A stretch of DNA of 34,401 nucleotides from an uncultured Eubacteriales bacterium (GTDB lineage Bacteria; Bacillota; Clostridia; Oscillospirales; CAG-272). Below are positions 7,094 through 15,569 of the stretch, piece by piece (position 1 is the stretch's first letter; each line of letters opens with the position of its first letter). Location of the stretch: contig CASGAQ010000015.1 of the NCBI GenBank assembly GCA_949299535.1, positions 1 to 34,401 of the forward strand, written 5' to 3'. The position numbers and the translations under genes are program-made. Under the pieces are notes generated by a model. That model saw only the letters and a program-made list of their open reading frames with translations, was not told the DNA's origin and ran no database searches.

Positions 7094-8419
7094 TTAATCC
7101 CAATATCCGATAATGCTGTCAACACCGTAATATGCCGACATGCTGTTATTCGGCCATGTGTCGCTTGTCTGAGTATCCAGATACTTTAATCCCGATACGG
7201 CGCTGTATTTTGAATGGGGAGAAAACATAGGAAGTTCTACATCAAGTATTCCCTCTTTTTTACATTCCTCTATGCGCTGTATGTTCTCATTCATTTGGAC
7301 ATAAGATGAGTATATATCATTCACTCCGATAAAAAGATTATAAGAAAAGATTACCAAAAATGCGGCAAAAGTACACTTCAGCGCAATCCGGCAGTTTGTG
7401 TCGAGCAATTTCCCTATAAGCGCGATATCAGCCGCCGCAAACATTATCACGGAAAAAGACGCACATCTCTCCGGATAATACGACGCAAATATATGTACGA
7501 AGTTCGCGCAAAGTCCGCCAAGCGCCAGCACGCAAGAAAGGATAAGAGTTTTCTTTTCCTCAACAAAATAATATGCCGCAACAGCAAGAATTGCAAACAA
7601 TATCAACAGCGCCCTGTATTTTTTTATCATTTCAAGGGCCGCTATGAAATTTACACGAAGTGAGCCGAGAGTCATATCAGAGAGCTTATTATTCAGTTCG
7701 GCAGGAGCGCCGAGCATGAAAACAAGACCGCCCACCGAGAAAATCGGAGCGATATAATAAACGATCCGTATCTTTATACCGCTGAGCCTAAAAATCAAAA
7801 TCATGAGCGCAGCTACAAATATGGCGGTTATCGCGGCGCTTTCGGAAAAAGCTCCCGTGAAAAATCCCAAAACGCAAAACAATATCTCCGAGCATATATG
7901 CTTTATCTCGGATCTTTTCAAAAAAAGCGCGGCATACGGATATATAAAAGCGAGCGCAGCAACAGAAGACCAAAGATAATTGCAAGAGCCGTCAAGCCAA
8001 AGATTCACCTGACCGAAAGCCGGCTCATATACCCATATCAGCGCAAATGCACAAAACAACAAAAACGGCTCATACTTTTTGGAGCTTCCGCTTATTCTGC
8101 TGACAAGAAAAATCTCAAGGACAAATACCGCCGTATTCAATATTTTGAATATCGGGAGAGGAAGCAGAAGAAATAACTGAGCCAGAAAGTGAGAAACAAG
8201 CCTTCCGTTCATCAGCTCGGCGTGAGACGCCATTGATGGGAATATCTCAAAAAAGGAATCTATTCTTTCCCCCGTCTTAAAGCTGTTCATATATATATAG
8301 TCGTCGGCACAAAATTCCGTAAGAAAATTGCAAAGTAACATGACAAGAGTTATAAACACAAAGACCGCTGCAAGAGATATTTTCTCCCGCAACGCATAAT
8401 TTATTTTAAATCTTTTCAT
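7094..8419 (-). CDS. Polytopic membrane protein, DUF6056-like
   Basis: A 441-residue integral membrane protein with about ten hydrophobic segments. The first loop has TEFCADDYIYMNSFKTGERI and then HAELMNGRLVSHF. A later loop carries GQVNLWLDGSCNYLWS. This DD...NGR...WxxGSxNYLW pattern resembles the DUF6056 family, thought to be glycosyltransferase-like (GT-C fold) because of an Asp pair in the first extracytoplasmic loop; that link is inference. The start at 8419 has GGAGGTGAGT directly upstream; a longer ORF form would start inside the upstream gene's tail region. It lies 36 bases behind the Gfo/Idh/MocA gene and shares its promoter, hinting at sugar or polysaccharide work. Confidence 0.75.
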   Translation of the reverse strand: MKRFKINYALREKISLAAVFVFITLVMLLCNFLTEFCADDYIYMNSFKTGERIDSFFEIFPSMASHAELMNGRLVSHFLAQLFLLLPLPIFKILNTAVFVLEIFLVSRISGSSKKYEPFLLFCAFALIWVYEPAFGQVNLWLDGSCNYLWSSVAALAFIYPYAALFLKRSEIKHICSEILFCVLGFFTGAFSESAAITAIFVAALMILIFRLSGIKIRIVYYIAPIFSVGGLVFMLGAPAELNNKLSDMTLGSLRVNFIAALEMIKKYRALLILFAILAVAAYYFVEEKKTLILSCVLALGGLCANFVHIFASYYPERCASFSVIMFAAADIALIGKLLDTNCRIALKCTFAAFLVIFSYNLFIGVNDIYSSYVQMNENIQRIEECKKEGILDVELPMFSPHSKYSAVSGLKYLDTQTSDTWPNNSMSAYYGVDSIIGYWD

Positions 8420-8455
8420 ACTCACCTCCGACTGACGATATGTAATTTTCAAAAA

Positions 8456-9724
8456 TTAAATAGATTCTTCGTATTTTTCAAAATCGACAACAGTGCCGTT
8501 GAGTCTTGATTCTTCCGCGGCAAATGCTATTAAATGGTTCAGATACGATGTGCGGATATCGCATATGGATTTGCCGGGCTGTTCGCCGCTCACGAATTTT
8601 ATAAGATCTATCATTATACCCGTATCTCCGCCGCCGTGTCCGCCGGTTATATCAGCTACCACCTGTTTGGAGTTATATTTTTTGTGCTTTTTTGTCGCAA
8701 AAGAGTATACGTCTATCTCACCGCTGCTCATCTCTCCGAACAGTTCGCCCTTTGTGCCGAAAAGACGAATGAATCGTCCTCCGCCGTTGAATGCATTCAT
8801 TGTAAATGTTGCAGTAGCTCCGCCTTCAAATTCCATATTTACGACCTGATGGTCTACAACATCATTGTCGCACGCAAAAACACATCTTCCGTACAGTCCT
8901 GTCGTTATGGCTTCCTTTACTTCTTCGTCGGTAGGATCGACTTTATTGGCGGCAACTCCGCGGAACCAACTGTTATTTTTATCGTCATAATAAAGCTTGA
9001 CGGCATTATAATAACACTCGTCTGCTTTCGGACAGCCCTGTATACAGTAATCAGGCGCGCCTTCCGGTCTGTTCGCCGCAGTAAAATAAGTCAAAGAACC
9101 GAAAGAATGGACTCTTTTACACTTCTTGCCGATGAGCCATTGGATTATATCTGTGTCGTGGCATGATTTTGCAAGTATCATAGGAGATGATTCTTTGGAA
9201 TTTCTCCAGTTTCCTCTGACATAACTGTGGCTCTGGTGAAGATTGCCGACATTCTCTATATGGTCGACCGACATTATCTCGCCTATTTCATCTCTGTCGA
9301 TAATATCCTTTACACTGCGCCAAAAATCAGTGAAACGAAGCACATGGCATACGATAATCTTTACGCCCTTTTTCTCTGCGGCTTCCGCTATGCGTTTACA
9401 CTCGACAGGCGTAGTTGCCATAGGCTTTTCAAGCAAAATATCATATCCCTTTTCAATAAGAGCCATTGCGGGTTCGTAATGCATATTATCCTGCATTCCG
9501 ACTATTGCAACATCTGCCATCTTGGGTTTTGTCACAAGTTCTTTCCAATCCGTAAAGACTTGATCATCTGAAAGAGAGTGCAGTTTTTGAGCATACAGTC
9601 TTTTGCTTTCGACAGGTTCTGCTATCGCCTTTATCTCAAGTTCATCCGGATGGTCTACCGCGTATCTTGCATATGCAGAACATCTCATACCATAGCCCAA
9701 TGTTATCGCTGTAACCTTTTCCAT
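8456..9724 (-). CDS. Gfo/Idh/MocA-family NAD(P)-dependent oxidoreductase
   Basis: A 422-residue protein with an N-terminal Rossmann fold (VTAITLGYGMR, 4-14), the catalytic-type EKPMATT (99-105) and a substrate-domain motif ILAKSCHDTDIIQWL (183-197) with H189/D192. Such enzymes oxidise or reduce sugars, inositols or glycosides with NAD(P); the substrate is not predictable here. A Cys-rich insert YCIQGCPKADECYY (C227, C231, C237) is characteristic of one subfamily and might bind a metal. The start at 9724 is preferred because the Rossmann strand begins there and GGAA lies upstream; an in-frame ATG at 9742 is possible. It has a consensus promoter and is operonic with the membrane protein at 7094-8419. 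Confidence 0.9.
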   Translation of the reverse strand: MEKVTAITLGYGMRCSAYARYAVDHPDELEIKAIAEPVESKRLYAQKLHSLSDDQVFTDWKELVTKPKMADVAIVGMQDNMHYEPAMALIEKGYDILLEKPMATTPVECKRIAEAAEKKGVKIIVCHVLRFTDFWRSVKDIIDRDEIGEIMSVDHIENVGNLHQSHSYVRGNWRNSKESSPMILAKSCHDTDIIQWLIGKKCKRVHSFGSLTYFTAANRPEGAPDYCIQGCPKADECYYNAVKLYYDDKNNSWFRGVAANKVDPTDEEVKEAITTGLYGRCVFACDNDVVDHQVVNMEFEGGATATFTMNAFNGGGRFIRLFGTKGELFGEMSSGEIDVYSFATKKHKKYNSKQVVADITGGHGGGDTGIMIDLIKFVSGEQPGKSICDIRTSYLNHLIAFAAEESRLNGTVVDFEKYEESI

Positions 9725-9818
9725 AAAATATTCCATTCCCATCTGTATTTATTATTTACAGGCATATCACACTATGACGGTTTCGTCTAAACACCACAAT
9801 ATGGATACCTTTGAAGAG

Positions 9819-9847
9819 ATAATAGCACAAAATCAATCTCGTGTCAA
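9819..9847 (-). promoter_or_regulatory. Sigma-A promoter of the oxidoreductase operon
   Basis: Minus strand: TTGACA (9842-9847), 17-base spacer, TATTAT (9819-9824). It gives a leader of roughly 85 bases before the preferred start. Confidence 0.85.
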
Positions 9848-9895
9848 TGCGGTTTATTGGGTTTATTGTTAAAAAGAAATAGTTGAATAAAGAAA

Positions 9896-9946
9896 GGGAC
9901 GGCAGGAAAATAAGGATATCATTACTGATATATTTTCCGCCGTCCC
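9896..9946 (-). terminator. Long terminator hairpin after nfnB
   Basis: GGGACGGC (9896-9903) pairs with GCCGTCCC (9939-9946). Inside, GGAAAATA and ATATCA pair with their complements apart from short bulges, giving a hairpin of about 21 pairs. On the minus strand a TTTCTTTATT tail follows. It ends the nfnA-nfnB transcript, 45 bases after the stop. Confidence 0.75.
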
Positions 9947-9990
9947 GCGATAATTACGAATTATCTTTTTGATAAAGGTAATGTCTGTTT

Positions 9991-11379
9991 TTATTTGTTT
10001 TTTATGTAGTCGTCTATCGCAGCAGCGGCATTTTTGCCTGCACCCATCGCCAAAATAACGGTAGCCGCACCGGTGACTGCGTCACCGCCTGCAAAAACGC
10101 CGTCTTTAGAAGTTTTTCCCGCTTCGTCAGCTACGATACAGCCGCGGGCATTTACATCAAGACCTGAGGTAGTATTCTTTATAAGAGGATTGGGAGAGGT
10201 TCCCAGAGCCATGATGACGCTGTCTACATCAAGTATAAAATCGGAACCTGCTTTTTCGATAGGTCTGCGTCTGCCGGAAGCGTCCGGTTCGCCGAGTTCC
10301 ATCTCAACGCATTTCATGGCAACGACATTTCCGTTTTCATCTCCGATTATCTCTTTCGGATTGCAGAGGAGCTTGAATACTATTCCCTCCTCCATAGCAT
10401 GGTGTATTTCTTCGGCACGGGCAGGAAGTTCTTCCATGCCGCGTCTGTATACTATGTAAACTTCCGCGCCGAGGCGTTTTGCACATCTTGCCGCGTCCAT
10501 AGCGACATTGCCGCCGCCTACGACTGCTACCTTGCCGTGTTTTTTGATAGGCGTTGCAAAATCATCGAGATACGCTTTCATAAGGTTTATTCTTGTAAGG
10601 AACTCGTTTGCCGAGTAAACGCCGATAAGTCCTTCGCCCGGGATCTTCATAAACGAAGGAAGCCCCGCGCCTGTGCCGATAAATACGGCTTCAAAGCCCT
10701 CTTCGCTCATAAGTTCGTCTACGGCGACCGTTTGGCCGACAACAGTATTCGTTTCTATCTTTACGCCGAGTTTTTCAAGATTCTCTATCTCTCTGCGAAC
10801 TATATCTTTCGGCAGACGAAATTCCGGAATACCGTACATAAGCACGCCTCCGGCAACATGGAACGCCTCGAAAACGGTGACTTCATATCCGAGCCGAGCA
10901 AGATCTCCCGCGCATGTAAGACCGGCAGGACCTGCTCCGACAACCGCTACCTTGTGACCGTTCTTCTCTATCTTCTCCGATTTTTTGCCGCCGTGAGCCA
11001 TATGATAGTCCGCGCAGAAACGCTCCAGTCTGCCTATTGCGACAGGTTCGCCTTTTATACCGCGGATACATTTGCTCTCACACTGACGCTCCTGAGGGCA
11101 GACACGACCGCAGACAGCGGGAAGCGAACTTGTCTCTCTTATTTTATAATAAGCTTCTTCAAACTTTCCTTCGGCTGCAAGAGAGATAAATTCCGGAATC
11201 TTAACATTTACCGGACAGCCTTTTACACACATGGGATTTTTACAATTAAGACATCTTTTGGCTTCGGCAACAGCCATCTCCTCAGTATAGCCGAGAGCAA
11301 CTTCTTCAAAGTTTTTATTTCTGACATCTGCAGCCTGTTCGGGCATGGGATGTTTTACTAAAGACATATCTGCCATCAT
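9991..11379 (-). CDS. nfnB: NfnB / NADPH-dependent oxidoreductase, large subunit of NfnAB
   Basis: A 462-residue GltD-like flavoprotein. N-terminal ferredoxin-like cysteines for two 4Fe-4S clusters are C43, C46, C51, C55 and C90, C94, C100, C104. A first dinucleotide site VAVVGAGPAGLT (144-155) binds FAD and a second VAVVGGGNVAMDAA (284-297) binds NADPH. Automated pipelines often call this glutamate synthase small subunit (GltA). No GltB large subunit is present, and the gene lies one base after an nfnA partner, so NfnB of the electron-bifurcating NADH-dependent reduced ferredoxin:NADP oxidoreductase is the better call. The complex is cytosolic and balances NADH, ferredoxin and NADPH in anaerobes. 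Start ATG-ATG with AAAGGAG six bases upstream. Confidence 0.88.
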   Translation of the reverse strand: MMADMSLVKHPMPEQAADVRNKNFEEVALGYTEEMAVAEAKRCLNCKNPMCVKGCPVNVKIPEFISLAAEGKFEEAYYKIRETSSLPAVCGRVCPQERQCESKCIRGIKGEPVAIGRLERFCADYHMAHGGKKSEKIEKNGHKVAVVGAGPAGLTCAGDLARLGYEVTVFEAFHVAGGVLMYGIPEFRLPKDIVRREIENLEKLGVKIETNTVVGQTVAVDELMSEEGFEAVFIGTGAGLPSFMKIPGEGLIGVYSANEFLTRINLMKAYLDDFATPIKKHGKVAVVGGGNVAMDAARCAKRLGAEVYIVYRRGMEELPARAEEIHHAMEEGIVFKLLCNPKEIIGDENGNVVAMKCVEMELGEPDASGRRRPIEKAGSDFILDVDSVIMALGTSPNPLIKNTTSGLDVNARGCIVADEAGKTSKDGVFAGGDAVTGAATVILAMGAGKNAAAAIDDYIKNK

Positions 11380-11380
11380 C

Positions 11381-12229
11381 TCACTCTCCTTTAACTTTCA
11401 TTTTCATAAGGTTGCAATGCTCGTCACGAGCTTTCGCCTCTTCCGCGCGATACATTCTTGAACGCAATATGACCTCGTCAAAATCGACAAGATGACCGTC
11501 GAAGTCGGGTCCGTCTACGCAGGCAAATTTGGTCTGACCGCCAACAGTGAGTCGACAGCCGCCGCACATTCCCGTGCCGTCTATCATGATGGGGTTCATG
11601 CTTACTATGGTTTTGATACCGTATTTTTTCGTAAGCTCACAAACGGCTTTCATCATCATAAGAGGACCTATCGCAATTACTTCGTCATATTTTTCGCCGG
11701 CTTCAAGAAGCTCCTCAAGTTTATTTGTAACAAAACCCTGATTTCCGTTGGAACCGTCGTCTGTCATTACAAAAAGACGGGAAGAAGCGTTCTTCATCTC
11801 TTCTTCAAGTATGACGATATCTTTGTTGCGGAAACCTGCTATCATATCGACTTGCGCGCCGAGTTCATGAAGTTTCTTTGCCTGAGGATAAGCGATGGCA
11901 CAACCAAGACCGCCGCCTATGACAGCGGCTTTGCGTATCCCCTCCGTATGCGATGGCTGACCCAAAGGACCTGTGAACGCAAAAAGTTCATCACCCTCGT
12001 TCATTTCGCCCATTTCCATCGTTGTAGCGCCGACAGTTTGGAATATTACGGTAACGCCGCCGTTTTCTCTGTCATAATCCGCAATCGTAAGAGGTATGCG
12101 TTCACTTTTTTCGTTTGGCATTATCATAACAAATTGTCCCGGCTCTGCTTTTCTTGCAATGCGGGGAGCATCTATTTTCATAAGTACAACACCCGGAGTG
12201 AGTACTCTTTTTTCAAGAATCTTATTCAA
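11381..12229 (-). CDS. nfnA: NfnA / ferredoxin-NADP reductase-like subunit of NfnAB
   Basis: A 282-residue protein related to PyrK and sulfide dehydrogenase beta subunits: an FAD domain (EPGQFVMIM and RIPLTIADYD, about 29-53), an NAD domain (AAVIGGGLGCAIAYP, 101-115) and a C-terminal 2Fe-2S site DGTGMCGGCRLTV with C222, C225 and C237; D217 may be the fourth ligand, as an Asp ligand is reported in this family. It starts with TTG, with AAGG eight bases upstream, and its TGA is one base from the nfnB ATG. With NfnB it forms the bifurcating transhydrogenase. Its own consensus-like promoter is at 12264-12292. Confidence 0.88.
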   Translation of the reverse strand: MNKILEKRVLTPGVVLMKIDAPRIARKAEPGQFVMIMPNEKSERIPLTIADYDRENGGVTVIFQTVGATTMEMGEMNEGDELFAFTGPLGQPSHTEGIRKAAVIGGGLGCAIAYPQAKKLHELGAQVDMIAGFRNKDIVILEEEMKNASSRLFVMTDDGSNGNQGFVTNKLEELLEAGEKYDEVIAIGPLMMMKAVCELTKKYGIKTIVSMNPIMIDGTGMCGGCRLTVGGQTKFACVDGPDFDGHLVDFDEVILRSRMYRAEEAKARDEHCNLMKMKVKGE

Positions 12230-12263
12230 TTGATAAACCTTCTTTCCGTATTGTATCTAAGTT

Positions 12264-12292
12264 ATTTTATCATTATCTGAAGCTTTTTTCAA
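12264..12292 (-). promoter_or_regulatory. Promoter of nfnAB
   Basis: Minus strand: TTGAAA (12287-12292), 17-base spacer, TAAAAT (12264-12269), about 35 bases before the TTG start. Confidence 0.75.
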
Positions 12293-12358
12293 TACATTTT
12301 GCAACGTTTTTACGCAAATTCAAATGAAAATCTGCCTGTTTTTAGTTTTTTCTGTCAA

Positions 12359-12392
12359 AAAACGGTCTGAGCATTATTGTCAGACCGTTTTT
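12359..12392. terminator. Terminator after the O-acylation operon
   Basis: AACGGTCTGA (12361-12370) pairs perfectly with TCAGACCGTT (12380-12389) across a 9-base loop, with A/U runs on both sides. On the minus strand six U follow. It ends the operon whose last gene stops at 12407. Confidence 0.9.
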
Positions 12393-12406
12393 GTTTGTCT
12401 CGGATT

Positions 12407-13858
12407 TTATTCTTTTTCTATCTTGTCTGCATAAGATCCCCAGAAATAGTTGGAAACAAAATCGTAATACACATCGGCTCCGACATAGAATCTCGCATCC
12501 TCTGCCATACCGTCGCAAAGTCCCATGGAAACATTATTGACCGTCGTATCATCTGGATTTTCGGCAAGAATATGTACCTTTTTAAGTTTGGGAGCGTTTG
12601 CAAACGCACCGTCGTTTATGGAAGAAATGTTGTCTGTGATATAGATTTCCTCCGCATTTTCGGAAGCAAACGCGCCTGATTCTATCGCATATATTCTTTT
12701 TCCTTCGTATGCTCTCGGCGTCATTACCGAGTTCTGCGCTTTTCCAAGTTCGGAAAGTCCCGTTATATTGTAGCCTATCACTTCTCCGTCGCGCACGACT
12801 TCGGAAAATTCAAAATAAACCTCGTTTTCATCATAACCGAAGTCCTCGTCATCGCCGCCCTGCGACGGCTTTTCGGGAACATCAGGTATCTGAACATCGG
12901 ATATAAGCTCTTTTCCGAGCGCTTTTGCAATATCCTCGGAAAGATTGGCAGTATGCATTATCATACCTGCGTCGTTCAAATGAAAATTGCTGTCATAAAA
13001 ATATCCGCCGAGATAGATATAATCATTAGGGTCGCTTATCACTTCGGCATCGAATTTTTCTTTTATAAACAAGGCAAACGCTTCAAGATCTTCAATATCG
13101 GTATCCGACGCGACAGCGTCCTCGTTCATAGGTGCGAAAGAAAAGTATACCTTTGCTCCTTTGCTTTTTGCAAAATCGACGTACTCATTCACATAATCTA
13201 TAAAATCTTCGCTTATTATATCAGAGGAAAATTTTATCGTCAAACTCGGATCGTATCCCAGTTCCATAATGTTGTATTCGCGTGGATAAATTATATCTCC
13301 GTATTCATCAAAAGAATCGGCATTGTATACGCCTTCCGGGTCAAGGGGCTCCTTTGCAAAAAAGTATTTTGTTTTCTGCACAGCATATTTCCAAGCTCCG
13401 CCGAGCATATCGTCATAATTGTCGGATCCTATCTTTTTAAGCAGTGACATATCGGTATCGCAAGCCTGCCAAGCCGACTCAGAGTTAAAGTAGAGCGAAT
13501 AAGTCTGCGGGTCGGTTTCCGGCGCTATAATAATTATGTCGCCCTCACCTATCGCACCGCGCGAAATATCGAGCATTACTTTTGTGCCGAGAGTGGCATA
13601 AAGTCCGAAATTTACACACGGCATACCGATAAGTGTTTCCATAAGCTTCGTATCAACGCCGAACGGCACGCTGCTGCCGCCTATAACGATTATTTTCGGC
13701 TCGTCTATAGAATAAAGTCTTTCTGTTTTAAGCGATAACGCACCCAAAAAAGTATTTCCGAACTGAGACGGCATTAGCAGAACAGCCGAAATCACCGCCG
13801 CAAACGGTATGAGTATGCAAAGGAGGATACATAAGAATTTTATAAAAGCTTTTTTCAT
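12407..13858 (-). CDS. Membrane-anchored SGNH-like (AlgJ/DltD-type) protein with C-terminal LRR_5
   Basis: A 483-residue extracytoplasmic protein. An N-terminal membrane anchor (4-30) is followed by an SGNH-hydrolase-like domain: IVIGGSSVPFGVD (57-69, nucleophile S62) and FYDSNFHLNDAG (287-298, D289 and H293 as the Asp-x-x-His part). An acidic linker (330-350) leads to a BspA-type leucine-rich repeat (AYEGKRIYAIESGAFAS and following). The gene lies 12 bases after the MBOAT gene, the classic partner of such proteins in polysaccharide O-acetylation (AlgI/AlgJ, DltB/DltD), so it probably completes acyl transfer or acts as an esterase outside the membrane. Start ATG 13858 has GGAGG seven bases upstream; a GTG at 13861 is the alternative. 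Confidence 0.82.
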   Translation of the reverse strand: MKKAFIKFLCILLCILIPFAAVISAVLLMPSQFGNTFLGALSLKTERLYSIDEPKIIVIGGSSVPFGVDTKLMETLIGMPCVNFGLYATLGTKVMLDISRGAIGEGDIIIIAPETDPQTYSLYFNSESAWQACDTDMSLLKKIGSDNYDDMLGGAWKYAVQKTKYFFAKEPLDPEGVYNADSFDEYGDIIYPREYNIMELGYDPSLTIKFSSDIISEDFIDYVNEYVDFAKSKGAKVYFSFAPMNEDAVASDTDIEDLEAFALFIKEKFDAEVISDPNDYIYLGGYFYDSNFHLNDAGMIMHTANLSEDIAKALGKELISDVQIPDVPEKPSQGGDDEDFGYDENEVYFEFSEVVRDGEVIGYNITGLSELGKAQNSVMTPRAYEGKRIYAIESGAFASENAEEIYITDNISSINDGAFANAPKLKKVHILAENPDDTTVNNVSMGLCDGMAEDARFYVGADVYYDFVSNYFWGSYADKIEKE

Positions 13859-13870
13859 CACATTTCCTCC

Positions 13871-15322
13871 TTAAAACTGAAAATAAATAAACGTGCTTGC
13901 TCCGCCTACGGAGAGTAGCATTATCCATGCGACCGCTACCGCCCAAACAAGCCAAACGGTGCTGTTTTTCGTGCATATTGCAGCTCCTGCGGAACTTTCG
14001 TTCCTGTCAGCCAGCGCGTCAAGCTGGAACATTATGATTATGCTTAACAAAGCGACGAGCGCGGCGCTTATACCGAGTCCCATCGAAGAAAAAGCGTTTG
14101 CCGCCTGTCCCCAGCCTGAAGCAAGATTCAAAAGCAACACACCTATGTCTGAAAGACTGTTCGCTCGGAAAAATATCCATGAAAAGCAAACAAGCAAAAA
14201 GGTTATGGCACGCTGACCCGAACGGAACCAAAGTCTGCTTGTGTTAATATTCATCTTTTTCCAAAGAGCTTTCCGAGACTCTGATGTAAGCTCGCCGATT
14301 ATGCGATACGCCGCATGGAGAACGCCCCACAGAACGAAAGTCCAGTTTGCGCCGTGCCAAAGTCCGCTCACAAAGAAAACAACAAATAAATTGAATATAT
14401 GACGCGGTTTTGAGCAGCGGCTTCCGCCGAGCGGAAAATAAAGATAATCGCGGAACCAAGTGGAAAGGCTTATATGCCACCTTGCCCAGAAATCCTTTAC
14501 GGAACACGCAGTGTAAGGTCTGTCAAAGTTTTTCATAAGAGTAATGCCCATTACCTTTGCACAGCCGATGGCTATATCCGTATACCCGGAAAAATCGCAG
14601 TATATCTGGAACGCGAAGAAAAAAGTAGCGACAACTATCGCAGGTCCCGAGGCATTTGCCGCGTCGTTGTAGACCGAGTTTACATATTCAGCCAAAAGAT
14701 CAGCAACGACTATCTTTTTGAAGAATCCGACAGCCATTTTACAAAGTCCGGCTCTTGCGTTTTCAGATGTAAGCTTGTTCTTTTCACGAAGTTGAGGCAA
14801 AAGATTTCCCGGTCTTTCGATAGGACCTGCCACAAGCTGGGGAAAAAACGTAACATACAAAGCAAAAAGCAGGAAATTATGCTCCGCACGCTCCTGTCCG
14901 CGATAAACATCTATGGCATATGAAAGCGTCTGGAATGTATAGAACGATATGCCGACGGGCAAGACCAGATCAAGCGTAAAATCGTAAGTTCCGCCGCCCG
15001 CCGCCTTTATCGCCCAACCGAACGTCTCTGCAAGAAAGTTATAATATTTAAAGAAGAAAAGCACGCCGAGGCATGAAACAAGAGTCACCACTATACAAAG
15101 TTTCTGAACGGAACGCTTTTTGCTCTTTTCGATAAGCAGCGCGCAAAAATACGAGACCGCAGTAGTGAAAAGTATAAGTCCGATAAGCTTTATATCCCAT
15201 GCCAGATAAAAAATACAGCTCATTATAAGCAGACTTATGCGGGAAAGTTTCTTAGGCAAGAGAAAATAAAGAAGGAGAGTTAAGGGAAAGAAAATCAAAA
15301 ATTCGCCTGAGTTAAAAGTCAT
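13871..15322 (-). CDS. MBOAT-family O-acyltransferase (AlgI-like)
   Basis: A 483-residue polytopic membrane protein of the MBOAT family, close in layout to AlgI: GPIERPGNLLPQL (167-179), YCDFSGYTDIAIGCAKVMG (241-259), RPYTACSVKDFWARWHISLS (268-287, H283) and VSGLWHGANW (318-327) with the invariant His H323. It would move acyl groups (usually acetyl) across or at the cytoplasmic membrane to an extracellular polymer. It overlaps the upstream small gene by ATGA (15319-15322), giving translational coupling, and has GGAGG eight bases before the start. The recipient polymer is unknown because no polymerase or glycosyltransferase lies in the operon. Confidence 0.93.
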   Translation of the reverse strand: MTFNSGEFLIFFPLTLLLYFLLPKKLSRISLLIMSCIFYLAWDIKLIGLILFTTAVSYFCALLIEKSKKRSVQKLCIVVTLVSCLGVLFFFKYYNFLAETFGWAIKAAGGGTYDFTLDLVLPVGISFYTFQTLSYAIDVYRGQERAEHNFLLFALYVTFFPQLVAGPIERPGNLLPQLREKNKLTSENARAGLCKMAVGFFKKIVVADLLAEYVNSVYNDAANASGPAIVVATFFFAFQIYCDFSGYTDIAIGCAKVMGITLMKNFDRPYTACSVKDFWARWHISLSTWFRDYLYFPLGGSRCSKPRHIFNLFVVFFVSGLWHGANWTFVLWGVLHAAYRIIGELTSESRKALWKKMNINTSRLWFRSGQRAITFLLVCFSWIFFRANSLSDIGVLLLNLASGWGQAANAFSSMGLGISAALVALLSIIIMFQLDALADRNESSAGAAICTKNSTVWLVWAVAVAWIMLLSVGGASTFIYFQF

Positions 15323-15567
15323 CTTCCGTTCCTCCCTTTTCTGAGTTCAAAAAAAATTCTGCACATAAGAGTTATGCATATAAGCAGAAGCGCATCGCAA
15401 AGTGCGCCGCCTTTATATATTATCGCAAGAAACGCAGCGGCTATAAACAATACGTCAAGTACGAGAAAAAGCGCGCGAAGTTTTCCTACAATATATTCCG
15501 CGGTGCAAAGCGCGACTGACACCGCCGAAAGAATCAGAGTGAAAATTATTTCAGAATCGGAAAACAT
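15319..15567 (-). CDS. Small membrane protein of the O-acylation operon, 82 residues
   Basis: Begins MFSDSEIIFTLILSAVSVAL, has three hydrophobic stretches (about 5-24, 32-50 and 55-75) and a basic tail ending ELRKGRNGR. The start at 15567 is two bases past the stop of the upstream lipoprotein gene and has GAGGG at the right spacing. A longer ORF reading from 15657 would overlap that gene and lacks a ribosome site. The stop overlaps the MBOAT ATG. No family is recognised; the position suggests an accessory subunit of the acyltransferase, similar in placement to small DltX-type proteins, but this is only inference. Confidence 0.75.
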   Translation of the reverse strand: MFSDSEIIFTLILSAVSVALCTAEYIVGKLRALFLVLDVLFIAAAFLAIIYKGGALCDALLLICITLMCRIFFELRKGRNGR

Positions 15568-15569
15568 AC

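Noticed and set aside
10399..11361. Plus-strand 320-residue ORF opposite nfnB
   Set aside because: Antisense shadow with no motif and no ribosome site; the minus strand carries clear cluster and nucleotide-binding motifs.
9991..11379. Glutamate synthase small subunit
   Set aside because: No large subunit is present; the gene is one base behind an nfnA partner, so NfnB fits better.
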